Of a stretch of 40,074 bases of DNA, positions 7,903-16,238 are shown piece after piece. Every line of letters starts with the position of its first letter. Position 1 is the stretch's first letter. The notes below the pieces were generated by a model that was not told the origin of the DNA, did not search any database, and worked only from the letters and a program-made list of their open reading frames with translations. A program made the position numbers and the translations under genes. The stretch is taken from contig JACPRI010000219.1 in assembly GCA_016190065.1 (NCBI GenBank), positions 1 through 40,074 on the forward strand, in the 5' to 3' direction. The DNA is from Verrucomicrobiota bacterium (GTDB lineage: Bacteria > Verrucomicrobiota > Verrucomicrobiia > Limisphaerales > SIBE01).

Positions 7903-9882
7903 CTACTTCTGCCGCAGCACGCGTTGGTCCCCTTCGCGCCGCGTGACGCCTTCTTTGTCCAACCGCTCCAGCAGCGGCACCACAATGCGGCGGCTCGCGC
8001 CGATGGCCTGGCGGAGTTCGCTGACCGTCGCGCTTTGATGGGCCTGCAGGAACTGTTTGACGGCCTGCGTCGCACGCGCGTACGCATCCGCCAGGAGCAC
8101 AACCTCATCGCCGACTTCCATCGCTTCGCCTGTCTCCACCAGAAACCGCAAGGCTTGCTGCGCCGTAGAATCCGGCGCGAGCTCTTTGCGCGACGGCGGC
8201 TCGAACGGTTTGGCGGACAAGATCGCGCGCAAGCGATTGCCCGCGGCTTGAAGTTGTGGCGGTAAGGCCGGCCGATGAGTGCTCCGACGAATCGTCGTCC
8301 CGGCTTGAACGAAGCCGTTCCTGCACAAATCAGCGGCGAGCGCATCGAACATCTCCGCCAGGGGCAAGGAGCCTTCTACGGCCCGGCGCAGTTCACTCAA
8401 TTGAAAACCGAGATGTTGCGGGTGGCTTCGGTGGTGCGCATCGATGGCGTCCGCGCCTTGCTTGCGCAAGGTTTGCCACCGGCCGGCATCCGCCAGCCAA
8501 TCGCCCACGGAAATGGCCTGGCCGTTTGCGAGAAGCTGCGAGGCTGCCTCGGCGATTTCGCTGGCGCTGAACCTCGACTTGACCAAGAACGCCCCTCGAC
8601 GCACGGCTCCGTCGCGGGCGAGCAGCGACGACACAAAAGCAGGAGGTTGATCGCTGGCGCCCGCTCGGGTTTCAAGAAACTTGCGTTGTGCTTCGCTGCG
8701 AAACCGTTTGCGGTTCGCCTCCGGGTCGAGAATCACTCCGCCACCCAGCGTCCATTGCTCCGACCAATCGCGGACAATGAATCGGTCACCGGCCAGCGCG
8801 AAGAGCGGCGACTCGCAACGAAACTGGGCCAGAGCGCTCTCGCCCGGCTCCAGCGCCTCTCGTCCTAGCAGCGACACGCGCGCCGCCACGTTGCCGCTGC
8901 CATGGTGGACCCGCACGAGCGTCCCGTCCTTCAAAGGACGCGCCGCGCCGGATTTGCTATCACGCAGACGCGCGGACTTTATCAAGGCCACGTCCAGCGT
9001 GTCTGAAGCGCCGCCCAATTCGGCCAGCGTGATCACGTCGCCGCGTTGAATGCCTTCGCTCTCTTGCTCGGAGTGGCGCGCGACGTCCGGCAAGTTCAGT
9101 GCCGTGCGCGTGCCCGGCCCCGCGGTTTCAACTTCCCGGTTGTGCGATTGCAGACTGCGGATTCGACTCGCCTTGCCCGACGGTTGGATGACCACGGCCT
9201 GGCCGCGCTTCAATATGCCTCCGATCAGCGTGCCCGTGACCACCGTGCCGATGCCGCGGAGGACGAAGACGCGATCGACGGGCAAACGCGGTTTGCCGAT
9301 GTCTCGCGGGGCAGGCGTCTCGCACAACACCCGCGCCAAAGCCAGCTTGAGTTCTTCCAATCCCGTCCCTTTGACCACGGACGTTGGGACAATTGGCGCC
9401 TGAGCAAACGGGCTCTCGCGCAATTGCTCTCGAACCTGAGCTATCGCGTCGGCCAACGGCGCTTCGGTTTCCGCCAGATCGCTCTTCGTCAGCGCAACCA
9501 CGGCTCGCGAGACGCCGAGGTAAGACAGGATTTGCAGGTGCTCCTCCGTTTGTGGCATCCATCCGTCGTCCGCGGCGACGATGAACAGCGCCAGGTCGAT
9601 CGAACCGACACCGGCCACCATGTTCTTCACGAAATCTTCGTGGCCAGGCACATCGACGATGCCGAGAGAGAACGTGGAGCGGGGAGCGGGGAGCGGGGGA
9701 GCGGCAGGAGTGTTTTCCGGTGCGGGCAATTCCAGATGTGCGAAGCCCAGATCGATGGTGATGCCGCGCGCTTTTTCTTCGGGCAAACGGTCCGGATCCG
9801 TGCCCGTGAGCGCTTTGACGAGCGCGCTCTTGCCGTGATCGACGTGCCCGGCAGTCGCGAGGATGTAGTGGTGAATATTCAT
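7903..9882 (-). CDS. selB: Selenocysteine-specific elongation factor SelB
   Basis: The product has 659 residues. SelB is the EF-Tu-like GTPase that delivers Sec-tRNA to UGA codons marked by a SECIS hairpin. Visible motifs: G1 GHVDHGKS (12-19), ARGITIDLGFAH (38-49), G3 DVPGHEDF (77-84), G4 TKSD (132-135), beta-barrel domain II with VLRGIGTVVTGTLIGG, a third barrel, and a C-terminal region of winged helices (about 480-659, ending RRIVVPLLERLDKEGVTRR) that binds mRNA. A Pro/Ala insert (about residues 53-70) lies between ITIDLGFAHLELP and the G3 strand. It comes from a GGGGAGC-type simple repeat at about 9675-9707. The ATG begins at the base after the stop of the preceding truncated gene, so translation is probably coupled. 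Confidence 0.97.
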   Translation of the reverse strand: MNIHHYILATAGHVDHGKSALVKALTGTDPDRLPEEKARGITIDLGFAHLELPAPENTPAAPPLPAPRSTFSLGIVDVPGHEDFVKNMVAGVGSIDLALFIVAADDGWMPQTEEHLQILSYLGVSRAVVALTKSDLAETEAPLADAIAQVREQLRESPFAQAPIVPTSVVKGTGLEELKLALARVLCETPAPRDIGKPRLPVDRVFVLRGIGTVVTGTLIGGILKRGQAVVIQPSGKASRIRSLQSHNREVETAGPGTRTALNLPDVARHSEQESEGIQRGDVITLAELGGASDTLDVALIKSARLRDSKSGAARPLKDGTLVRVHHGSGNVAARVSLLGREALEPGESALAQFRCESPLFALAGDRFIVRDWSEQWTLGGGVILDPEANRKRFRSEAQRKFLETRAGASDQPPAFVSSLLARDGAVRRGAFLVKSRFSASEIAEAASQLLANGQAISVGDWLADAGRWQTLRKQGADAIDAHHRSHPQHLGFQLSELRRAVEGSLPLAEMFDALAADLCRNGFVQAGTTIRRSTHRPALPPQLQAAGNRLRAILSAKPFEPPSRKELAPDSTAQQALRFLVETGEAMEVGDEVVLLADAYARATQAVKQFLQAHQSATVSELRQAIGASRRIVVPLLERLDKEGVTRREGDQRVLRQK

Positions 9883-10173
9883 TCACATTGAACTGACACC
9901 TTGAGCCTTCACTTCCTGCTCCAACTCATCCAATCCGGTGGCTCTGTCTACGTCTGGCAGGAATAGCCACAAGTCGAGATAGCGATAGGCATCGACCAGC
10001 CTTTTTTTGATCGCTTCCTTTGCTTGCTCAAATCCGCTCAATTTCGGGTTGGTCAGAAGATCGACGGTAGCCTGTGGTTTGCCTAACTCAGCTAGCATGT
10101 GTGTGACTAGCGGTTTGAGGATGTATCCGTTATAGGTAGGATCTTCCGGGATGATGAGCACCCGAAAACTCAT
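9883..10173 (-). CDS. Shortened partner of the AAA ATPase (TOPRIM/DUF4276-like N-terminus)
   Basis: The product has 96 residues, starting MSFRVLIIPEDPTYNGYIL and containing YLDLWLFLPDVDRATGLDEL. Its ATG overlaps the ATPase stop, the usual arrangement for a two-gene ATPase/effector cassette. From memory, relatives of this protein run to about 200 residues, continuing after the position where this one stops (QGVSSM) into a region with conserved Glu and Trp. The abrupt end exactly at the selB start codon therefore looks like a deletion junction that removed the C-terminal half. The fold suggestion (TOPRIM-like, acidic PED and LPDVD motifs) is inference. The protein may be non-functional, or may now serve mainly to couple translation to selB. 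Confidence 0.6.
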   Translation of the reverse strand: MSFRVLIIPEDPTYNGYILKPLVTHMLAELGKPQATVDLLTNPKLSGFEQAKEAIKKRLVDAYRYLDLWLFLPDVDRATGLDELEQEVKAQGVSSM

Positions 10174-11411
10174 AGAGCGGCCTCCATCCAGCCTTCCGCA
10201 AAAAGCTCACTAATTGGCTGTTTTTTGACGATTTCGGCGAAGCTCGGGATTTCGATCAGCGGACAGATTTTCGATTCACCTGTCTGTACATCACGCTTGC
10301 AGTAAAAGGTCGTCGCGTATTCCTCAGGCTCCAGCCAAGATAACACGATCGGCGAATGCGTTGTGGCCATGATTTGGACTTTCCCCTGGCGGGCCTGGCT
10401 GCGCAGCAATTCGACGAGGAGGCGGAGCCGGCTGGCGTGGACTGCGTTTTCGATCTCCTCAATGGTCAAGATATCGGGAAGATCAGGCTGAAAGAAGGCG
10501 GCGGTGATGGCTGCGAATCGCAAAGTTCCATCCGACAGGACTGGTGCAGGAAACTCTCGGTCCCGTTCTTTTAAGACAAACATTGGTTCGCCCACCGCTC
10601 CTGGCCTGGTACCCACCTCGTCCAACTCGGTTGGCGTCAACTCCTTTAGCCAGCTCAAAAACGCCGATTTGGAGCTGGAATCCGCACAAATGGAATTAAC
10701 CAGCGCGGCAAAATTCTCGCCTCGCTCCCCCATCCGCTGGATCGAATGCGCCTGCGAGTAACCACGGAGGATCAGAGGCGAAGGGTCAATGCGTTGCATG
10801 TTGGAAAGTTGCTCCATGACTCCCTCCAACGTCGGGAGGTGGAGTTTAGAGCACTCGGGGCGTTTAGGAAGTTGCTGGAGCACAGCTCGCGACTTCTCAA
10901 ACGACAAGTGCGGCTGTTTGCCACGCTTCCCTTGATCGTAGCGGACCTCCCAGACTGGCGAGGAAGGGCGGTTGGTGATCAAGGGCGGAGATCCTGGGTT
11001 TGAATTGTAAATGTCCTTTCCGCAGGTCAGTCTCTCCTCGCGAACACATCCATCCAGAGCAGACAGTGCGACCATGAACTCCTGGGTATCGCCAAGCCGC
11101 TGTTTCGGCGCCAACCGCAGGGTGAGCCGCACGGCCTCCCCAACCGACGAGTTGTCATTTCCGTCGCGAAACAGCGCGTTGGCACTGCCACCCCGGATCG
11201 CATCCCAGACCTCACTCGTGGCGCTCTTCGGCTTCCCGTCCAAGACTTCCCCGATAGTGAACCCGTAACCAATGCCCTGAATCACCCGGAGCGCGTCAAA
11301 AAAATTCGATTTTCCGCTCGCGTTCGTTCCGATGAAGAGATTCAGCCGACCAAGGGTAAGATCGACGTGGCGAAGGCTCTTAGAATTCTCGATCAGAATG
11401 CATTCAATCAT
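10170..11411 (-). CDS. AAA_21-family SMC/OLD-like ATPase
   Basis: The product has 413 residues. Its N-terminus, MIECILIENSKSLRHVDL, is followed by Walker A GTNASGKS at 28-35. The C-terminal part carries the ABC-type signature (LSDGTLRFAAI), Walker B ILTIEEIENAVHA and the H-loop ATTHSP. This is the layout of single-chain AAA_21 ATPases that work beside TOPRIM or nuclease partners in phage-defence and overcoming-lysogenization-defect-like systems. The partner gene follows with a 4-base overlap but appears shortened. The cassette sits between selA (76 bases upstream) and selB, which normally adjoin, so it probably arrived by insertion. The ATPase looks intact; its biological role is not known. 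Confidence 0.88.
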   Translation of the reverse strand: MIECILIENSKSLRHVDLTLGRLNLFIGTNASGKSNFFDALRVIQGIGYGFTIGEVLDGKPKSATSEVWDAIRGGSANALFRDGNDNSSVGEAVRLTLRLAPKQRLGDTQEFMVALSALDGCVREERLTCGKDIYNSNPGSPPLITNRPSSPVWEVRYDQGKRGKQPHLSFEKSRAVLQQLPKRPECSKLHLPTLEGVMEQLSNMQRIDPSPLILRGYSQAHSIQRMGERGENFAALVNSICADSSSKSAFLSWLKELTPTELDEVGTRPGAVGEPMFVLKERDREFPAPVLSDGTLRFAAITAAFFQPDLPDILTIEEIENAVHASRLRLLVELLRSQARQGKVQIMATTHSPIVLSWLEPEEYATTFYCKRDVQTGESKICPLIEIPSFAEIVKKQPISELFAEGWMEAAL

Positions 11412-11487
11412 AGGCGCAATTGTAGCTGAATTCGCGGATAACTTCGCACCATAGCTCCAACAAGGCCAAAGCCGTCCTCCAAGTCTC

Positions 11488-12870
11488 TCAGCCGGTTCCC
11501 ACGCGGATCGCGTGGATCACAGCTTGATCTTGAGCCGCGAAGATCGTCCGCAAATCCAGCTTGTATCGTCCGCCCGAAATATAGCCGATCACGGGCGGCG
11601 AGCCATGGCGCAGCCGGGCCGAGAATTCTTCCAGCGCGAGGTTCTTTGGAACGAGATCGAGGGTGACCGAAGCGATGATTGATCGGGGCAACGTGCCGCC
11701 GCCAATCTGGGCTCGCCCCTCGCCCACGCCGGCTTTTATGTGAACGCCGCTGAGCGACGCGACGATCTTCTCCGCGCGGCTCTTCAAATCCGCCATCGGC
11801 ATCCGCATCATCTCCAGCACCGGAACCGGCGAGGCGCGGCCATTGCCCTCTTCGCCCGCGCCGGCGAGATAAAAGTCCACGGTGGTTTGCAGGGCCGCCA
11901 GAATCAGTTTGTCGCAGCGCAGCGCGCGGAAGAATGGCTCACGCTTCAGCGCGGACACGAGTTTCGCCTGGCCCGCGATGAGGCCGGCTTGCGGACCGCC
12001 CAGGAGTTTGTCGCCGCTGAAACACACCAGGTCCACGCCGCGCCGGAGCACTTCCGCCGGCGTCGGCTCATGTTCGATGCCGGGCACCTGCTCGGTCTGG
12101 ATCATGGCGCCGCTGCCCAGGTCCTCGACGAACGGCACGTTCTGCTTCAGCGCGAGGCCGGCGATTTCCTCGGTCGAAGGCGACTCGACGAAGCCGTCCA
12201 TGAAAAAGTTGCTGCGATGGACCTTGAGGATCATTCCCGTGCGCGCCCCGAGCGCTTTCTTGTAATCTTTCAGCGACGTTTTGTTCGTCGTGCCGATTTC
12301 GCGCAATTTCGCGCCGCTCGCTTCCAGAATTTCCGGAATCCGAAATCCGCCGCCGATCTGGACCAATTCGCCCCGGGAGATCACGACTTCATTGCGTTCG
12401 TCCGATGTGAAATGGCGCAGAATGAGCACGAGCGCGGCGGCGCAGTTGTTGGCGACGGTGGCCGCTTCCGCGCCGCAGAGCAGCGCGAGGTTCTGTTCCA
12501 GATAGCTCGCCCGCCCGCCCCGTTCTCCGCTGGCCAGGTCATATTCGAGATTATTGTAATTGGCGGCGATCTCCGTGAGCGTTTTGACGACTTCCGGTCC
12601 GAGCGGCGAGCGGCCGAGGTTGGTGTGGATGAGAATCCCGGTGCCGTTGATCACGGGCTGGATTCGGCTGAGGCGAACGGAATTCAGCGCCGCCTGGATT
12701 TGTTTCACCACCTCTTCGAACGCCGGAATGGTCTCCGCCGAGCGCAACGCCGCGAGTTCCCGGCGCACGAGGCTGACGACGGCCGGCCGCGGCAAATCCA
12801 CGTCGCCGAGCGCCTGGAGGATTTTTTCGACCGCTGGGATCGCGCGGAGGGAAGCTGCGGGTTTTGTCAT
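11488..12870 (-). CDS. selA: L-seryl-tRNA(Sec) selenium transferase SelA
   Basis: The product has 460 residues, the normal length for SelA, the PLP enzyme that converts Ser-tRNA(Sec) to Sec-tRNA(Sec) with selenophosphate. The N-terminal helical domain binds tRNA (IPAVEKILQAL). The core has NGTGILIHTNLGRSPL (75-90), SGERGGR (114-120), EVVISRGELVQIGGGFRIPE and the PLP-lysine motif FSGDKLLGGPQAG with Lys 288. No key residue appears missing. selD and the Sec tRNA gene are not in the window. The start ATG at 12870 fits the family start MTKPAASLRAIPAVEKIL. Confidence 0.97.
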   Translation of the reverse strand: MTKPAASLRAIPAVEKILQALGDVDLPRPAVVSLVRRELAALRSAETIPAFEEVVKQIQAALNSVRLSRIQPVINGTGILIHTNLGRSPLGPEVVKTLTEIAANYNNLEYDLASGERGGRASYLEQNLALLCGAEAATVANNCAAALVLILRHFTSDERNEVVISRGELVQIGGGFRIPEILEASGAKLREIGTTNKTSLKDYKKALGARTGMILKVHRSNFFMDGFVESPSTEEIAGLALKQNVPFVEDLGSGAMIQTEQVPGIEHEPTPAEVLRRGVDLVCFSGDKLLGGPQAGLIAGQAKLVSALKREPFFRALRCDKLILAALQTTVDFYLAGAGEEGNGRASPVPVLEMMRMPMADLKSRAEKIVASLSGVHIKAGVGEGRAQIGGGTLPRSIIASVTLDLVPKNLALEEFSARLRHGSPPVIGYISGGRYKLDLRTIFAAQDQAVIHAIRVGTG

Positions 12871-12979
12871 GCTTGGCCCAATGGTCCGGGATGTCCTGGC
12901 TCTGTCAATCCTGGAGAGCAGTTAGACGGACTACCGAATCAGCCGCAAGAGATTGTTCACGGGCTGCGAAGAAATCTCC

Positions 12980-13049
12980 CGTCCTCGTCGTTGTCCTCGT
13001 CCTCATAATCGAATGGTGGAATCGAGGACGACGACGAGGGCGAGGACGA
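12980..13049. repeat. GTCCTCGTC-type inverted repeat upstream of selA
   Basis: The left arm at 12980-13012 and right arm at 13022-13049 are complementary, made of repeating GTCCTCGT / ACGAGGAC units around a short centre. The element fills most of the gap between the HEAT-repeat gene and selA. A strong cruciform or RNA hairpin is possible here. Confidence 0.7.
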
Positions 13050-13107
13050 TTTGGTTGCAGCTTCGCTGGCTTCGTCGCGGTTCTTTGCGAAGCAATCAAG
13101 TAACTAA

Positions 13108-13626
13108 CTAAAACCTGACTCCTTCTTGCGCACGAGAAAGCAACCCTTGCAGCACCGCTTCAGCCGCCGTCCGCACACCCGGATTTGAGTCACGAGAGGC
13201 GTCACGCAGGACGGGCAGAGCCACGAGAGTCTGCTCCTGGGTGAGGCCGATCATCCCCATAGCTTTCGCCGCGCTTTCGCGGACGAACCACCATTCGTCT
13301 TTGTCCCTCAACGTTTCCAGCAAGGCAGCGACAGCCTGCGAAGCCGAGCGGCCATATCGTCCCAGGTCAATCGCTGCACTGGATCGGGTGCGAGGATCGG
13401 TTGACCTTAATGCCCGATTCAAAATCGGAACCACGGTATTCCCCTCAGCGTGGAGAAGACGCAGATGACCCTCGTAGAGTAACTTCACCCAGAATGGCAA
13501 CGGCTTCCCGCCGTACTGCGGCTCGCGAGCTTTCCGGTGGTGCTCGTACGCTCAGAGTCCGAGCATCACGCTCAGGACTCCGACCACGGCCAGAATCGCT
13601 TTCCTCGACTGCCACCTCGGACCCAT
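13108..13626 (-). CDS. Membrane-anchored HEAT-repeat protein with an in-frame UGA (codon 25)
   Basis: From ATG 13626 the frame reads MGPRWQSRKAILAVVGVLSV, a typical N-terminal anchor. It then meets UGA at 13552-13554, followed by AYEHHRKAREPQYGGKPLPFW and HEAT repeats (NRALRSTDPRTRSSAAIDLG, RESAAKAMGMIG, PGVRTAAEAVLQGLL) to a TAG at 13108. The anchor, a GKPLxxW motif and the HEAT repeats together are a layout I know from PVC proteins, so both sides of the UGA belong to one ancestral gene. UGA may stand for Sec, or TGG (Trp) may have mutated. A hairpin (ACGGC / GCCGT, loop GGGAA) begins 38 nt after the UGA, a little beyond the usual SECIS distance. A TTG at 13500 could restart a soluble 130-residue form. 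It lies upstream of selA on the same strand. Confidence 0.55.
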
Positions 13627-13700
13627 GACCGCATTCTCACTCACATGATGAAACACTCGACCAAGACCAACATGATTGCCGCAAGCCGGACCTAATTCCC

Positions 13701-13751
13701 ACAAAAGGCAACGAAGCCAACGAAGTCTTTGTTACCTTTGTTGCCTTCTGT
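13701..13751. repeat. Inverted repeat with 9-base periodic arms
   Basis: The 25-26 base arms at 13701-13725 and 13726-13751 are directly abutting and complementary, with AAGGCAACG-type units. It is a second copy of the element at 7206-7359, in a compact form with almost no loop. Confidence 0.75.
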
Positions 13752-13793
13752 AAACGCAAGAAACGGCGGTTGAAAATGGCTGGGGATCGGCAA

Positions 13794-13913
13794 CCACTAA
13801 TTCACACTAATGAACACTAATGGAAGCAGCGTGCGCAGGTTCATTTAGCGGATGACCTCCTTCAGCGCATTATCTCTCTGGGATTAGTGTTTATCAGTGG
13901 ACATTAGTGGTTA
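13794..13913. repeat. CACTAATG-type inverted repeat
   Basis: The left arm at 13794-13823 carries three CACTAAT units and the right arm at about 13882-13910 carries the complementary ATTAGTG units. The weaker matching flanks (AACGGCGG at 13763 and CGCCGCTTTC at 13916) extend the symmetry outward. It fills the gap downstream of der. Confidence 0.65.
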
Positions 13914-13940
13914 AACGCCGCTTTCAGTTTAACCGCATTG

Positions 13941-15422
13941 CTAGGCGCCTGGTGTGGTCCTCGAGCGCGTTTTGGGCACGAGCAGAATCGGACAGCCTTC
14001 GAAGCCGAAAGCGCGCCGCAACGTGTTGCTCAGATACTTGGCGTATTGGTCCGTAAAAAGTTCGGCTCGGTTCACGAAAAGCAAAAACGTCGCGGGCGCC
14101 TTCCGAACCTGGGTCGCGTAGAAAAACTTCAACCGTTTCCCGCTCGCGCTGACCGGTTGCCTCTGCTCGATGGCATCGTGCAAAGTCCGGTTCAGAATCG
14201 CGGTGGGAATCGTTTGCCTCAACTGCGAGGCCACGAATCGGACCGTTTCCAGCAATCGACTGAGCTGGAATCCCGTCTTGGCGGAGGCAAACACGACGGG
14301 CGCATAATCCAGGAAGAACAAATACTCCTGCGCCCAGCGGCCAAACTCCGCGAGGCTCGCCGCGGGACGCTCGCCCGATTTCCTCCTCGTAGAGGCGCGC
14401 TGTTTGCGAGCGGCTTCCCTGCTAGCCTCCCGCACGTTTTCGGCGACCAGGTCCCACTTGTTGAGGACGACGACGCAGGCTTTTCGGTGTTCGACGATTT
14501 TGCCCGCCACTTTCTTGTCTTGCGCGGTAATGCCCGCTTCGGCGTCCAGCACGAGGATTGCGATGTCACAGCGCGAGATCGCTTCTTCCGCGCGTTTCAC
14601 ACTGAAGAATTCGACCGAGCTGTCCACGCGCCTTTCCTTCCGCAGCCCCGCCGTGTCAATTAACACAAAGTGCTGTTTGACGCCGTCCATCTCCACCTCG
14701 AACGGGACATCCACGGAATCGCGGGTCGTGCCCGGAACCGGGCTGACCAGGACGCGTTCGGACCGGGTAAGGCCGTTGATCAAGGAAGATTTCCCGACAT
14801 TCGGCCGTCCAATCACGGCCAACCGCAAGGCACGACCCAGTTCGTGGGATTCGGCGGCATCGCCGGTTTCGAGGACCTGAGAAGGAGGCGCAATGGTCGG
14901 CGAACTCTGGACCTCCTGCGGGAGCAAGGGCAAAACTCCATCCATGAGCGGGTCGATGCCCAGACGATGAGCCGCGCTGACCGGAACGACCGTGTCGAAG
15001 CCCAATTCTGCGAACTCCGCCGCCAGGCCGGCCGCCCGATCGTGGTCGGCCTTATTGGCCGCCACAACCACCGGCTTGCCACTGGTGCGCAACCGCGACG
15101 CGACTTCCCGATCGAGCGGCACGACGCCATCCTGGACGCTGACCACGAAAACGATCACATGCGCGGACTCGATCGCCAGCTCCACTTGCTGGCGCGCTGC
15201 CTGGACGATGACATCGCTCGCCTTCTCACCCCGCAACAACCCGATGCCGCCCGTGTCCACCAGCGTGAAAGCGCGCCCGCCCCATTCCACCTCGGCGCTG
15301 ATCCGGTCGCGCGTCACGCCCGGTTGGTCATGGACGATGGCGATGCGCTTTCCCGCGATGCAATTGAAGAGCGCGGATTTGCCCACATTCGGGCGACCGA
15401 CGATAGCGACCAGGGCTGCCAT
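13941..15422 (-). CDS. der: Ribosome-assembly GTPase Der (EngA)
   Basis: The product has 493 residues from ATG 15422; a GTG six codons upstream is less likely because Der normally begins right at the first G domain. Two consecutive GTPase domains define Der: the first with GRPNVGKSALFN (9-20), DTGG and NKAD; the second with GRPNVGKSSLING, DTAGLRKERR and NKWD. A C-terminal KH-like domain follows (FFYATQVRKAPATFLLFVNR). An Arg/Lys-rich insert (RKQRASTRRKSGERP) after the second NKWD lengthens the second G domain relative to the usual protein. Der is needed for maturation of the 50S ribosomal subunit. It is a housekeeping gene with no operon partner visible. Confidence 0.96.
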   Translation of the reverse strand: MAALVAIVGRPNVGKSALFNCIAGKRIAIVHDQPGVTRDRISAEVEWGGRAFTLVDTGGIGLLRGEKASDVIVQAARQQVELAIESAHVIVFVVSVQDGVVPLDREVASRLRTSGKPVVVAANKADHDRAAGLAAEFAELGFDTVVPVSAAHRLGIDPLMDGVLPLLPQEVQSSPTIAPPSQVLETGDAAESHELGRALRLAVIGRPNVGKSSLINGLTRSERVLVSPVPGTTRDSVDVPFEVEMDGVKQHFVLIDTAGLRKERRVDSSVEFFSVKRAEEAISRCDIAILVLDAEAGITAQDKKVAGKIVEHRKACVVVLNKWDLVAENVREASREAARKQRASTRRKSGERPAASLAEFGRWAQEYLFFLDYAPVVFASAKTGFQLSRLLETVRFVASQLRQTIPTAILNRTLHDAIEQRQPVSASGKRLKFFYATQVRKAPATFLLFVNRAELFTDQYAKYLSNTLRRAFGFEGCPILLVPKTRSRTTPGA

Positions 15423-15496
15423 GCTTAATAAATGAAGCACAGGTCGCGTTCACAAAAGCGAAATCGACGCTCGTCAAGCCGAAACAATTTGTTGAG

Positions 15497-15651
15497 AACA
15501 GGAGCAAACGGAGTAAACGGAGCCAGGGACAAGAGGAAACCTTACCAGCGCTGATGACAACGAAACGCCCACGGTTTCGTGACCAAAACACCTCGAACAG
15601 AAAAATTCATCTCGGCCCCGCCTGCCTCTGTTTGCTCTGTGTTCTCCTGTT
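15497..15651. repeat. Inverted repeat with 9-base periodic arms upstream of the CoxS-like gene
   Basis: The left arm at 15497-15522 (AACAGGAGCAAACGGAG and on) and right arm at 15625-15651 are complementary. It lies in the divergent gap between der and the molybdenum hydroxylase operon, so it may bear on transcription of both. It belongs to the same family as the elements at 7206, 13701, 33967 and 39928. Confidence 0.65.
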
Positions 15652-15766
15652 GGGAATTGAATTTTTGTTTCTTGAAAATGCGATTTTGTTTGAATCGCCT
15701 GTGCGAACGACTATAAGTAATCCCGTTCCGGGCAACTCAGCACGCGCAGTTTGCGAGACAGCATCT

Positions 15767-16234
15767 GTGAAGACAACCGTCAACATCTCCGTCAATGGTT
15801 CCCCTCAGCAGCACGAAATCGACCCCCGCACGCTCCTGGTGCATTTTCTGCGCGACCGCTGCGGGTTGACCGGAACGCACGTGGGCTGCGAGACGAGCAT
15901 CTGTGGCGCGTGCACCGTGCTGCTTGACGGCCAGGCCGTCAAATCCTGCACCCTCCTGGCGGTGCAAGCGGATGGTTGCTCCGTAACGACGATCGAAGGA
16001 TTGTGCCGCAACGGAGAATTGCACCCGGTCCAGGAAAGTTTTTGGGAATGCCACGCTTTGCAGTGCGGCTATTGCACTCCGGGCATGATCCTGGCCGGCG
16101 TGCAGCTCCTTCAATCCACCCCTCACCCCACGCGCGAACAAATCGCTCACGGACTGGAAGGCAATCTTTGCCGCTGCACCGGTTACTCGCACATCATTGA
16201 CGCCATCCAGCGCGCCGCATCCCGGATGAAATAG
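15767..16234 (+). CDS. Molybdenum hydroxylase small subunit, 2x[2Fe-2S] (CoxS/XdhC-type)
   Basis: The start is taken as GTG 15767, giving 155 residues, the usual family length; the longer open frame upstream runs through a repeat element. The N-terminal plant-type ferredoxin domain has Cys 41, 46, 49 and 61 (CETSICGAC then C). The C-terminal helical [2Fe-2S] domain has Cys 100, 103, 135 and 137 (CGYCTPGM and CRC). The subunit passes electrons from the molybdenum site to FAD. The next gene begins 4 bases after the stop, so the three subunits form one operon in the order small, large, medium. Confidence 0.93.
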   Translation: MKTTVNISVNGSPQQHEIDPRTLLVHFLRDRCGLTGTHVGCETSICGACTVLLDGQAVKSCTLLAVQADGCSVTTIEGLCRNGELHPVQESFWECHALQCGYCTPGMILAGVQLLQSTPHPTREQIAHGLEGNLCRCTGYSHIIDAIQRAASRMK

Positions 16235-16238
16235 GCTC

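Noticed and set aside
13627-13940. Possible selC (Sec tRNA) gene beside selA
   Set aside because: The stretch is made of inverted repeats, and I find no T-loop, CCA end or long variable arm of a Sec tRNA here or in the other gaps.
15554-15766. Upstream extension of the small Fe-S subunit
   Set aside because: It passes through a repeat element and makes the protein longer than its family; GTG 15767 gives the normal length.
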